From the NCBI GenBank assembly GCA_029747015.1, contig JAKOGI010000187.1, positions 186,001-250,000 of the forward strand: a stretch of 64,000 nt of DNA. The letters run 5' to 3'. The position numbers and the translations under genes were made by a program. Under the pieces are notes generated by a model. It was not told the origin of the DNA. It did not search any database and was given only the letters and a program-made list of their open reading frames with translations. How positions within the stretch are numbered: the stretch's first letter is position 1; each line of letters opens with the position of its first letter. Shown here one piece after another: positions 47,900 through 60,365 of this stretch. This stretch comes from Carnegiea gigantea. Lineage: Eukaryota; Streptophyta; Magnoliopsida; Caryophyllales; Cactaceae.

Positions 47900-50620
47900 T
47901 CAAGACACTACGAGTTTAGGTGTAGCAGATGCTGGTAAATATGCTTCTTCTTCAAGCAAAAGAGCCCTTAGGATCGATTCGCAGATTTCACTGTCATACA
48001 CAATCAAATGCCCACCATGAGGAATTTCATGGTACTTCATCCATGGCAACTCTCCCATTACATGTCTTTGCAGTTCGACTGGGACAACCCTATCTTCAAG
48101 GCCTACCCACAGATGAACTGACCCCTCATCTTCGAGAAAGGGGTTGTTTAGTTTCAAGGGATCAAACTCCCACTTTGCAAATCCTACCATAAAGTCTTGA
48201 CGAAGGTTCTCAAATATACTTCTATTCTCCAGTTTGTTCTGTTTGGGAGGAAGAAAAGAGACAACAGTGATCAGGAAACGTAGCTACCTTTAAGTTTGAA
48301 TTTGTTTTGGGGTATTTGTGGGATGTATGTATGAGTCCAAAGTTTTTACATGTCCAAAGGAATAGCTTTGGCACATACGACAACAACATCAGCAACCAGC
48401 CCTACTGATATGCATCTAGGGAGGCAAAGATGTATGGAACCTGAGCTTCGCCATGAATTAATATGACAAAGAGAGGCTGTTTTTGAAAGACCCAGAAAAA
48501 GATTTTGGTATGGAATGTCAGTAAGTTTTGAGGTATGTGATTATAAGATGCCTACCTCTTTAAGAAGTTCAAATCCCGGGGTTCTCTTCAGAACTTCCAT
48601 ATCTTTATCGTTGAAGAATACTGGGTTCTTCTCCATGACATTGGAGGAATTGAACAGCTTTTGAGTCATCCACCAATATAGTAAACCTGGCGTGTGTTCC
48701 AAAAGCCAAAGTGCTAATTTAACAAGACCCTTTCTGAAATCATCTTTGATTAGGCTCTTAGGGAGGGATGGCCAACGATAGTTGACAACTGCAGCCAATA
48801 AAGCTACACTTTGCAGCCTGTAGAAATGCCATTGAATGGTCTAAACGTGAGAAATGAGTAGCCAAGAAGCTCAAATAAAAGAACATGGTAAGCAATACTT
48901 TTGGTCCCAGCAGCGCTGAGTCTTACATAGGTTGAAAGTGTGTTCCAACTAAGTCCACGCAAAATCAGCATTTGACCAACATTCTCAGAAGCTTGAGAAA
49001 GAGGGAGAAAAACAAAACTAGCTACTTGTCTGATTAACTTATTACAGTGCAGAATTTGATCAGAATGAATTCAAATCTCAAACTACTCAAACCCCAATTA
49101 CACAAACTGAACTCTTTCAAACAAGATGGAATGAGAAGAGAACTCTTGGGTCCGAAAGCCACATTAATTGCACTCTAAAACTTCACCTCAAGCACCCCAG
49201 TTGAGCACTGAACACTCTAACATGGGTATTAAACTTGACCCTTCACTTTGGACTAATAACACAAAAAAGTTTCAAAAATGGCCGAGTTTGATACCTAAAC
49301 CATGTCAAGCAATTCACACTTCAAAATGGGAATGAAGATTCCAGGTAATACTATTCAAGCTTCAAAGTTTAATTCAAATAAATTATGGATCTGAGCAAAG
49401 AGTATATTGCCTGTGTGGTATATATCGGAGGCAACCCCACGTTGGATATGACCCCATTGACACTCCAATCACATAGAACTTGGGTCCTAACTGTAATTGA
49501 TCTGCGAGTTGCTCAATGTCTAATGCTTCAGACTTGAGTGACCTTGTTGGGTTCGGATCACTCTCTCCATAGCCCGCTCTATCATACAGCACGATGCATA
49601 TCTTCAGCCCTTCAATCAGCTCCTGAAAACTAAAACATTGTAAATCAAGATGATTCTGCCTCAACCAAAGAACCCACTTTTCATTTTGGATTAGAGTAAT
49701 TCAACCTCATTCTCTCGTTAAAATAGGCACATAGAGATTACCCCGCAATCTGGATTCTAATTCTCCCAAAGGGAAAAGGGAATATGCTATACGTCAATCA
49801 TCTAGAACAATTTGAAATGTACATTCAACGCATGACAGCCATATAAATCCCACAAAAGTGGATTTTTGTTTTTTTTTTTTTTGGGGAGATCGTGTCTTAT
49901 TGATTAATCAAGGAAGACCCCAACTTGATTTCATGGGGAAAAAAAAAAATTTTCAAAACAATGTCCAGATACTGCTTAATCAATCAAGAATCCAAGTCCT
50001 TCTCAAACATCCATCCAAAATCCTTTCTACCTTACATAGCAAGATGCTATCTACTCTTCAAGATCATATATTTGGGGGGGGGGGGGGGGGGGGGGGGTTA
50101 AAGGGTTATAGATTATATACTTGTGGAGCAGAAAAGCTCATATTTTTGCTGCTACCAAACCCATGAACAATGATGATCTTGAACTTTGCCTCATCTCTAG
50201 GAATCCCAGTCTCCCTGTAAGCCAAATATCTGCCATCACTTAGCTTGATTCTGGGAGATGCAATTTCAGGGTCAACCATTGATTTTGAGGTCCTTCTCCT
50301 TCCATGCCCTGCACATGATGCATTACCCATCTGCAAAATGCAATAAATTTAACACCTTTGAGACCAAACCCACAAACCAAATGCATTCCTTCATACTTTA
50401 ATCAAGAAAAAAGGGGGGAAAATACAGAGTATTACACAAAATCACTGAAATTTACCTTGTAAGTTCCTCTGAAAACCAAGGAAGCAGCTTTACTGGTGTT
50501 CTCAGCTTCAAACAAGTAAGGGGCGGAAAAGTCAGTTTCTTCCCTAGTTTCTCCTCCTCCTGCACCCTTATTTTGACTGACTGAGGAGGCTAAAGCAGCC
50601 AAAAAAAATATAAAACGCAT
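47900..50620 (-). CDS. Alpha/beta-hydrolase superfamily protein
   Basis: Five exons join in frame to 395 aa: 50620-50456, 50330-50121, 49622-49411, 48817-48556 and 48238-47900. Intron 3 has a GC donor (CACACAG|GCAATA at 49410-49409); the others are GT-AG. Residues 1-14 (MRFIFFLAALASSV) are hydrophobic, a signal or anchor. Hydrolase landmarks: IKLSDGRYLAYRE (83-95), HGFG oxyanion-loop region (111-114), YDRAGYGESDPNP (138-150), nucleophile elbow GVSMG (178-182, Ser180), acid Asp332 in GLEDRVVP and His360 in PHGGHL. The fold is that of plant esterase/lipase-like hydrolases of unknown substrate. Exon 2 begins with an in-frame ATG (50330) reading MGNASC, an N-myristoylation-like start, so a shorter form from an alternative first exon is possible. 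A decayed copy lies at 53763-54801. Confidence 0.88.
50074..50097. repeat. 24-base G run in hydrolase intron 2
   Basis: Uninterrupted poly(dG) about 25 bases beyond the exon-2 donor (the exon ends at 50121 on the minus strand). On the transcript it is a C run. It may vary in length or be poorly sequenced. Confidence 0.85.
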
Positions 50621-52318
50621 CTTCTGTGCATTCTCCCTTGCCCCTGGCCCCCTCCGCTTCAATCAGATGGAATACCTTTTGTAATTCAAAGATGTGAAGG
50701 GTGAGTTTTGAATAGCTTAAAGGGGAACTTGTGGTTGAGGGCTTTATTTTTGTTCTGCTCAGATTGCTGTTTGCTTCGGATTTTATGCTGCCTTTTATTG
50801 ACTGACTTCTGGATTTGGGCATGGGTATGAGCTTTAGAATTTTATAAACATGTATGCCTTTCAAATTGTTGTGGGAGGCATGTCAAGTAGAAAATTAAAA
50901 TCTGTATCAAAATTATTCTTGGCAATTATTAGCAACATGCAATTTGCTTAAATTACTGGTACTATAAAAAACAGCTAAATGTAGTGAGATTTTAGTTTAA
51001 TGGTCAAAATCTAAAACCATAAATGTACTAGGTTTCAAGGTTAATTCACTCTTTTCCTATTATATTTTGTGACTATATTATATTACCTTTTGTGACTCAT
51101 TCACATAAAAAAAAAAAAAAAGGACTCAATGCAGTTCCCATGTAACTGAAATTGGGGAAGATTTAAATATAAATAACTCTACTCCTAGAAGTAGGAAAAT
51201 CGTTTATAAAGCCCTACACAAAAAATTGTGAAAACATAATTTTTTATGAATTAAAACTTTTATATAGAAAGTAAAAAGACATTTTACTATATACGATCAG
51301 TAATTTTATCGAAAACAGTTAGAATTTTACAAAATCCTTCAATAAATTTGAAATTTTTTCATATGTAAAACAATATTGGAGCATAATATGTCATTTTTTA
51401 TGATGAATTTTAGTACAAATAGTAGATGAATAGATCAATTAATATGTGATAAAGCCTAGGAGAGTGATGTGACAAGATATTGTAAATGAAGAGTGCCAAG
51501 GAAGGGAATGTTGGCATATGCTTTTTTGGGTTTGTGAAGGTGAGATTGGGATTGTTGTGCACTCAACTCATTCACGCCAATTTGGGGGGGGGGGGGGGGG
51601 GGGAATTTTGGAATTGGTATATACCCTTCCCTCCAACTTTCTTGCAAATCATAAAAAATCCTTTGTTTATTTTATTAGTCCTAACGAAACTTCATGTAAT
51701 CAATTTTGGGCCCATCTATATTGATGTGATTGCTTTGTTTCATCTAGCATACATGTTTTATACATTTTTTTTAATGTAAAAGTGATTATTCTTTGATTGC
51801 CCTAATTTTATTATTTGAAGTTGTCATTCAAGTCTTAAAACATAAAGACAAGGATTGAAGTAGATTAAATCTAAAATCCAATTTTCTTCCCTTTGTTCTA
51901 TTGTTTTATTATACTATTATCATTATATATGTATTTAGTCAATTATTTGACATTGAATTCGAAATTTCATAAAACTTTCTCATCTACTACTATTGACTAA
52001 GGAAGGAGAATAGAGAGTGACATCATCTGAATATATAAATTTCAATCAAACTCTTAGGTGTATTTATATCTATCATTTACTATATACAGGCATATTATAA
52101 TGATTATACTTTTTTCTCTAATTGTGATTGTAGAAATTAAGTTCTCTAGAATATAACCTTTCAATTAGAAATTTCCTTTGTACATTAATTTGAAACTGTG
52201 AATGTAGAAATCTAATGATCAAGAAATATGACCATTCAGTTATTTGAAAATTTCTCTACATGTTAACTAATAGTAAGCATTCAACACCGGATTGAACTGC
52301 AAAATTTATGGGGTTTTT
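50621..52318. other. Promoter side of the hydrolase gene and gene-free DNA
   Basis: No gene recognised. A 20-base G run lies at 51584-51603. ORFs at 51486-51779 on the plus strand cross that run and look spurious. Confidence 0.4.
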
Positions 52319-52445
52319 TTTTTAAGTCGAGCTACTGTTAACCCAATAAGAGGTAGATCTCTTCCACGATAAATTTTCTCTATTTATAAGACTCGAACCG
52401 AAAACTTTACATAATGAAAAATAGTGTCAAACCACTTGAACCAAC
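52319..52445 (-). mobile_element. tRNA-derived SINE-like element
   Basis: The minus strand reads GGTTCAAGTGGTTTGACACT (A-box region) followed about 30 bases later by CGGTTCGAGTCTTATAAATA (B box). These are the spaced Pol III promoter boxes of a tRNA-derived SINE, with a short non-tRNA tail. No flanking duplication was resolved. Confidence 0.5.
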
Positions 52446-52689
52446 ATATGTTGATAAAACTCATCATTTTTTTTACATATAAACACTTAAAAAGCCCAAA
52501 AATAGGTGCTTCTAGAAAATTCCGATCCCATATAAATTCTTACGAATTGCAATAGAACTATTTTGCAAGAATCTCTATGTGCTTGAACAATCTATAAGTG
52601 TAGGTATATACTTCTAAGAGTACGTCAATAATATTTATTTATTTATTTTAGCTGAGCTAAGAGTGCGTCAATAATACTTAAATTGCCAA

Positions 52690-52975
52690 AAAGTGTGTTA
52701 TTTTCAGTGGGTTTTATCAATTTTCGATGGACTTGATCAATTTTTCGACGAAATTTGCAACGGGAACAGCTATTTCCGATGGAGTTTTTTACGAGATTAG
52801 CCATCTTTGACTGATTTTCCAACGAGCTTGACAATTTTTTCGGCCATCAAATTTTCGATCGTTTTTCCAACGGTCTCCATCGGACATTTTATCGGAAAAT
52901 CCTTTTGACGGTCGAATTTCCGATGGGTTTCCATCAGAAATTCCGCCAAAATAAGCATGCATTTTTGTAGTATAA
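52690..52975. mobile_element. CACTA-like transposon remnant (subterminal repeat region)
   Basis: Many TTTCCGATGGA / CCATCGGA / TTTTCGAC units in both orientations end in GCATGCATTTTTGTAGTAT, which resembles the complement of a CACTACAAAAA terminus with one change. This pattern is typical of the subterminal region of plant CACTA elements. No transposase is seen. Confidence 0.5.
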
Positions 52976-53541
52976 CAAATATAAATAGATAATTCATACC
53001 AATTATATTTAGATCGTGTACTTTCTATGTCCCATATGTTCATTGTCAAAATTATCCATCTATATTGTTGTATTATATATTATCCTTCCAAGGTCCCGTT
53101 CCCCCAAGACATTTCAATATTTTCATGGCTGAAAAATCATTTGCTCAATATAAGTTCTATGTCTAATACTTATTTTGATACAATAACAACAATAATATTT
53201 AGTGTAGATTCTGCTCTCATAGAATGTTTATTTGATGCACTTTCAAAATTTGACTATCAATATAAGACAGATGAGGTATCAGGTTTGCAACCGGGACCGT
53301 GTTTTATAATCAATTTAATGGCGGGCAATGCGGCATTTCGTAGAAGAGACCCTGTGTTTAGGCCTTAAGAGTGACAAGTTTTATTCGACCCCCCCCCCCC
53401 CCCAACCAAAAAAAGTCAAGGTTAGGGAGGTCAGCGGAAGTCCACCACTCTAATAGGAGGAAATGCAAGGGAACTGATTCCAACTTTTTTTTAGGGGGTT
53501 GTTTAAAGGAAGATTGAGTTGGAATAAGACATTCTAAGACA

Positions 53542-53590
53542 TAACAACAGCAACAACAACTCTCAGTGTGGACCTCGTTTTCGCAGGATC
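53542..53590 (-). mobile_element. Severely 5'-truncated RTE/Au-SINE tail with target-site duplication
   Basis: About 50 bases that read, on the minus strand, GATCCTGCGAAAACGAGGTC, CACACTGAGA and then (TTG)n-like sequence. It is bracketed by near-identical 20-22 base flanks (53520-53541 and 53591-53612; core GACATTCTAAGA), as expected for target-primed insertion. Confidence 0.7.
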
Positions 53591-53762
53591 TGGAATTGGA
53601 CATTCTAAGATACAAAATAAAATAAAACTTATGTACTCATGGTAAATGGAGTTGCATAACCATGCTTAAATCTGAATCTCTACTAATTGTCCCCATAATT
53701 GGAGCTAACTAAACTGTGTCGTTGGAACTAACTGAACTATGTTAAAAGAGTTGGGACTACGC

Positions 53763-54801
53763 ATCAGAAACAGGGTTCTTCTCCAAGTACAAGTGACTTC
53801 AAGATCATTTCACAGATGTTCTCGTCATGAATAGAAAGATGCCCGCCTTATGGAACTTCATGGTGCTCTATCCATGGGAGTTTCCTCGATATATGGCGCC
53901 GCACATCTGACTCCAACCATCCTGTCTTCATATCCAGTACAGCTGAACAGCTCCCTACTTGTCTAGGCATGCGCTGCTTCGGTCCAGGGGGTCGAATTCC
54001 TGGTTGCTGCATGAGATGGCCCAGTCTCTATGCAATGACTCATATCAGTCATATGTTCTGATTGATCTATCTTGTCCTGCACATCACAGACACTTAGTCA
54101 CTGCTGAAGCTATTTCATCTTGTGAAATCGAATCATATCTTATAATCTCAGACAAATGTTTCATATTAACTTACGAAAGTTGAGCCTGTGAGCTTATCGT
54201 ATAATGAATTCTAAGATCATCAAATCAAATTGGGCAATTTCAAAATGGGAATTGGTTTTTGGGAGGTGGGGGGACACCAAGAGCATTATCAAATATATTG
54301 TATAATGTAACTTTCCTGGCAAGATCCAACATTAACTAAACCTAAATTAGATCCTAGTCACCTAGTTGCTAGGCAGGTACTAATTATGCCAAACACAGTT
54401 TTCTGACAAATTTTTTAGGAACATTACAGCATACTGCTTTCAAAAAATGTAAAAACAGGGAAAATTTATAATTTGGGCAAACAAGCATTCATGTAGTCAA
54501 TGGTGTCCAATGTACTGGTGAGGTCAGCATTTGTGGCAACCACACAAATTGTAAGAACCAATGGAAATTCCTATAAGATAAATCTTGAGCCTAGCAATAG
54601 TTGATCAGCAAGTTCTTGAATGTCAAATGCATCAGTCCTTCGTGATCTCTTGGGGTTTGGATCGCTTTCTGCATTTCCTGGTCTATCAAATGTAATAAGA
54701 CATATGCTCAAATCTGGCAACCAGTTCTTCAGGCAATTCATCACCCACATTAGCATATCCTTTGTTGATGTTTGCCTGCTACTAATGATCCATATTTTCA
54801 A
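53763..54801 (-). pseudogene. Decayed alpha/beta-hydrolase pseudogene
   Basis: Fragments match two exons of the intact gene at 47900-50620. At 54801-54560: CLITFDRPGNAESDPNPKR, DIQELADQLLLGSRF, then after a one-base frameshift GISIGSY, an intact-looking nucleophile elbow. At 53960-53763: GYEDRMV, then in a shifted frame LPWIEHHEVP, a TAA stop (53848-53850), GGHL and CEMILKSLVLGEEP. The exon equivalent to residues 197-283 was not found. The intact gene has P-H-G-G-H-L where this copy has P-stop-G-G-H-L. Several frameshifts, a stop and a missing exon make it non-functional. It lies 3 kb from the intact copy in the same orientation, so a tandem duplication followed by decay is the likely history. 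Confidence 0.85.
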
Positions 54802-55719
54802 GTGATCTGAAGAGAAGATAAACTAGTAGCATTCCCAGTTTTCTCGATTTTCACGTGCTATTCACAAGCTGCTCATAGGTTTGCCTACAATGGATACCAA
54901 GTTTCCTCTGTTGCTGCTCGAAGGGCGCAGCCCAGTCTTTTCGTACACTGCATGTAGATATTTCAACTCCATAATCACTTTCATTAGAAGATAAGGTCTG
55001 AAGGTGATTTTGATTTGATTTCTTCTTTCTCTTTGGGGGATAACCAGTCTTTTGGCATTCTGCAGATCTGATCTTCAGATGTGACAACAATGAGCGAAGC
55101 AACATTTATGTTATGGATTAAGGAATCAACAAAATCAGTAATGCATAGTGTCAAGCTCATCAATACAAGCTTAGTCACCGGATGAAAGTCCCACAAAAAA
55201 CATATATGACGAGTGTTGACTCTAAGAGCCACATATTGATTTTAATGATTACAAACAATATAATTAGTGTTATATATAAAATTGTGAAGTGAGTTGATTT
55301 TATAATTATTCTACTTCATATATAATATCTATGATCTGTCCAACATGTTTTTTTGATGTTGACTCCCTTAGTGGTTAAATGGCTTTGATGGAACACAAAA
55401 TTTACTAAAAACTTGGACGTAAAATTAAGAGGTTGGAAAATTCAAATGCAAGCGTACGCAACCTATTTATACCAAGGAAATGTGTGGATGCTTCAGGGAA
55501 AATATATGCGTGATATTGATTAATTGGAAAATCAATCAAGTAAATTATTTAGCTTATTCAAAATTTGAAATTCAAATTTTGAGTATTCAAGTTAAGCAAT
55601 CTACCATGATTTTATCCTTACCCTTGATACTAGCCATGATGAAAAGATATGATATGATTTGAGTCAAGTAAGGTAACATTATCTCTTGATTTAAGAACGT
55701 TTTCCTGCCATATTTTTAG

Positions 55720-56345
55720 AAGATATTGTGCTATATTCCATTAGCCCAAATCGTGATAAGGAAGACAAGAAAATCAAAACAGCAACAGCTGAGCAGAAAT
55801 CAAGGGCCTGAAATGCCATTTCAACATACCTTGGGCAAAACTTTCATATTTGGTGAACGAGTGCTAAAATTTATAAATAGCGGCCAAACTGAGGGAGAAA
55901 AAGACACAGAAAAGTTAGTACGAAAAATAGCATTTGAGCACATACTTTGAATTATTGTACTAAGTGTTATTTTGTGATCAAAAGTTGTGAGTGTATTGAA
56001 GATTCTTTATTAAGGAGTGAACTTAGGAGTTGGTGTGAGGTCACAACTCCCCCATACTTAAATCAAGAGGTTGATTTAAGCACTTGAGATCTCTAGAGTG
56101 AGTTAGCTCTGAGAGATTGTAAGAATTCATCTTAATAAAAGAAGTATAGAGTTGAATCCTAGAGTTAGATAACTCTAGGCGGGGACCTAAGTCTGATTAA
56201 GGCCCAACCTTGTTAAAATATCGCTGCGTATTATCACTATTTAAATTCTACATTTACTTTCAAGTTTGATTTAAAGTTGATTTTAATTTTTACGATCACC
56301 CTATTCACTCCGGTCTAGGGTGATCCGACTCTTCCACGAGGTTTC
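55720..56345 (+). mobile_element. Possible copia-type LTR remnant
   Basis: Contains a TATA-like TTTATAAATAG (about 55868) and, further on, AAGGCCCAACCTTGTTAAAA followed by ATCGCTGCG. It ends near a CTATTCAC...TCTAGGGTGATCCGACTCTTC segment that resembles the 3' part of plant Ty1/copia LTRs. No primer-binding site, second LTR or target duplication was found. Sequence-pattern recall only. Confidence 0.35.
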
Positions 56346-57184
56346 ATGATTTCATCTTATAACCTCATATCGAATCTTGAAACTTTAGACTACACATATC
56401 TCAGATTTCTTTGGAAAACTTGAGTCTATATACTGAATTTCAGGAATTGACTAAAGTTCTCAACTTGATTGGATGAGAATTACTGAATGTAGCCAATATT
56501 GAATCATTGATAGATTTGCGGCCACAAGAGATGATAAAATTAATCAACTTTCCCAAATGATTTGATTGACATTTTCATTTTTAAGCATCTCTCTTTATAG
56601 GGTAATTTTTGATGAATTAAATTGAAGGTCGCTGTGTTCAGTAGTTTTTACACTGCAAACCAAATTGCATAAATCCAAATGATAAAGCAATAAATTTTAC
56701 AGTGAGTATACATGTAGAAGAAATGGACTTTTCAACTTCAAGGTGGAACAAAATTTCTGAAACTTCAATTGAGCCCCGAAAATTTTGAATCAGACACGTT
56801 TCTCGCTCTAATATGAATTGAAGGACCAATTTTGAAAGCAAATATTGACTTACAAGGAGCTAGATATCTAACGAGATTTTTAGTTGCTAGCTTGCTCTTG
56901 TAAAAAAACTTTGGGGGTTCTTTTTCAGGTGAATATGCAAATTAGGTGCAGGAGACAGTGGATGCAGAAACCATGCTACTACAGGAGAATGGTGGAACAG
57001 CCATAGTAGTTTTCTGAAAGCTTTAGTGACACGTTCTGAAGGGAGGGAAGGCCATGAAAAGTTAATGAATGGAGCTAAAAAAGCTCACCTGCACCATTTC
57101 TTCCACTCTGACTCAGACACCAGTTAGACCCTGGAAAAATTGCTACATATCCTACCTACTGAACCAGAGATCCTGCAAAAGCAG
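56346..57184. other. Gene-free region left of the solo LTR
   Basis: No recognisable gene. The sequence just before the LTR (56940-57180) continues after it at 60371, separated only by the insertion and its AGCAG duplication. Confidence 0.4.
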
Positions 57185-60100
57185 TGTAACGCCTTGCTCG
57201 AAAGGGGCCAGGTGCGTCACCGCCGTGAATGTTCGATTAAGAACACCCACAAGGCTCTCTAAACTTCTTAACCTTAATTAACCTATTCATAGGCGATAAC
57301 AGCGGAAGCTCTTATCGAAATCTAACTAAAGTTCGAGAGGGTCAATCTAACACATGCATTACATACATACTTAAACCATATCCATAATGTTCTAATCTAA
57401 AACATGCATTGCATACATACTTAAACCATATCCATAATGTTCTTACACATATGTAATCTCAAAAAATACATCCATGTTTACATTTAATAAACATAACTCA
57501 TAAAATAAATAAATAACGGCGTTTGCATTTCTAACTAATTTCTTCAAAATTATTACACAGCTAGCTAGCTCTCCTAATACTCCTGTGGTCCCTTTTTGCT
57601 TCCAAAATCTGAAAAATGGTAAGGTTATGAGCTCCCCGAGCCCAGTGAATAATCCTTACCTTCTCCGTTATTACATTTTGGGCATTAACCGGTTAACACA
57701 TAATCACACAGTACACGTATCTTATGACATATAGACAGAACATATCATATGGCATATAGAAGGTGACTTAAGAACATGCTTATACTTCATAAATCAAATA
57801 AACTCATATCTTTCATATCTAACACGTTCTCAACTTCACAAACACACACATATATTTATTATGAGGTAGGCAATTAGATTAACTTAGTCATACCTGTCCC
57901 ATACTAGGTACGTTTCTAGGACTCTCGTTTTTACTTAAGTCCCTGAATAAACTCTGTTGTTAGTCTATTCACTAAACTAACCATGATTGTCCCATACCAA
58001 CCATGTCCTTTGGGCTCCTAATCCTCGTTGAAGTCCAAAAGAAAGCAAAGCCTGCTAAATCATGCTAATGGCTCACCCGTAACCATACTTAATGCATACA
58101 TAAAGCATATTCTATTCAAAAGTTCACATATGTGCTTTAAACACATAATATATTTCTTCAAACATATTTATCGATCACACATATGGTTCAAATTGGTCAC
58201 AATTTCATAAATATCTTGAATAATTCTTCAAATCTAAAACCAAGTCCAAATCCAAACCAAAATCAATTTCATATCATATCCAAAATTCAAATCCAAGCCA
58301 AAACCAATTTCATAATGTATCCAAAGTCCAAATCCAATGCCAAAATCAATTTCATAACATATCACATATTCTGGACTGAATGCAAGTCTTTTTAGATCAA
58401 GGAAAATCAACTCATGACTCACACAAAGAACCATCACAACACAGGGATGACAAACACATCCTGGTGGCTCAACTACTACTCATTCATATGGTACCAATTA
58501 ATAGTAGACCAGTCGCAACTCATTCATATGGTACCAATCAGACACCCAACGCTCTAAAGTACGTAGAGGTCCTCAAATCACAAACTGATGAGTCACATTC
58601 ATATCCTGAAGTACCAGGGATCCATACAGCTTCCACATAACACAAACTGAAGAGCCAATTGATGGACCGGACAGTGCCCACTCAAGGTACCAACCAACGA
58701 CTCAAGCAGCTCTAAACACAAAGACAACTACTTCTATGACCATAATTCTAGAACGCTCTGTGTTAGCCTCAATCAAGACATGAACTTTTTTTTCTAAAAA
58801 CATAACTTATTGAAATCGTATAATCCATATAATCACCTTTTTATTTTCAAAGAAGCTCAATTTCACAATATTAACAAAAACATAATCAAAATAAGGCTTA
58901 ATCCCACCCAAAATAATTTTCACAAGCTTCCAATAATCCATAATAATAACTTACTATTTCAACACCTAAAATTATCACAAACATGATCAATATATAATTT
59001 ATGCATACGAACAGCCCAGAATTACAATAAATATGCCAATTTACACATAAATTCATAACGCAAAGACCTCATATCCAAAATTCACGAAACTCTGCATAAA
59101 AATACCAAATATCAAGAAGAATATACCATATAATTGTCAAAATTTTCCAATAAGCCAATCCTCCACAAAAATTGAAACAACACACGAAGTTATATATTGA
59201 AACAGAACAGTTGCAATCAAAAATCCATAACTCATGAAGCACACCCCTAAAATTCATGAAAGTTTTTATGAAAGTTACAAACATCATAAAGAACCTATAT
59301 TAAAATTTCTAGAACTTTAGGCCAAGCGAGTAATTGCCAGAAAATTCGAACAGCAACCAAAATTGGCACTAAAACGTAACAGTTCCAATCGAAAATTCAT
59401 AACTCATGAATTAAACATCCAAAATTCATGAAAATTTACCTAAAATTGCCCAATAACATTTATATTCTACAGTAAAATTTTGCAATTTTTCTCCAACTCA
59501 ATAGCTCACAGTAATTCAAATATCATCCAAATTTTCACATCACATAATAGGGCAGCTCCAATCAAAAATTCATAACTTCCAAATCACATATCAAAAATTC
59601 ACAAAGATTTTGCAAAAAATTTCCCAATATCTTGAATCACCTACAGTAAAATTTTCAGGAATTTTTGCCAACCCAATAATTCACAAAAAATCAAATTGTG
59701 GCAGGCTGTGTGCAAAATTCGAAAATTCAACCTCTATTTTTTTTACTTTTTTGTTCATCCAATATAAGTAATCAATCCAAAAATCCTTAGTTTATTATGT
59801 ATTTGGATGAATTCATAACATAACCATCAATTCACAACATACACATAACCCTAAAATCACAAATCACTATGAAAATTTTGGTTGTGGGTTTCTAACAAAT
59901 AAATTTAGAATTCTAATCTACTAAACCCTAAAACATCATATTCATAACTTCAATGCTCAATTGATTGATCAAACTCAAGCATAAACTTTCAAATTCATCT
60001 TCCCCCAATCAGTTTTGGGTTGAAGAAAAAGCAAAGATTACTCGTCTTAATTGGCAAACAAAATCAAAACTCCATTCTTTTTCCTTCTTCCTCCTCCTTC

Positions 60101-60365
60101 TTCTTCTCTCTCCTCTCCTCTCTCTGCTGTGCGTTTCCTTTGTGTGTGTGAATGCCGTGATATTTTGGGGGAAAGAAAAGCCCAGACACCCTCCCCCCTT
60201 TCAACGTGAATTAAAAAAAATCCCCCCCTTTTCCTTTTCTTTTTCCCTTTTTTTTTGCACAATTAGTAAAGCACACACGTGCCTAAAAAAAATACGTATA
60301 ATACACACATAATTTACATATTGTACATAATTTAAAATAAGTAACAAAAATTTCGAGGCGTTACA
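57185..60365. mobile_element. Solo LTR of a Ty3/gypsy-type retrotransposon
   Basis: A 3181-bp unit beginning TGTAACGCC and ending GGCGTTACA, so it has TG...CA ends within a short inverted repeat. It is flanked by perfect AGCAG target duplications (57180-57184 and 60366-60370). It has no gag, pol or primer-binding site and no second copy, so it is a single LTR left by recombination between two LTRs. TGTAACGCC-type ends and a GAGCTCCCCGAGCCCAGT segment (about 57630) recall long LTRs of plant Ty3/gypsy elements (Tekay/Del or Tat type; inferred). A 60-bp-period duplication lies at 57352-57453. Repeated TTCATAACTCATGAA words occur at 59040-59600. Confidence 0.8.
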
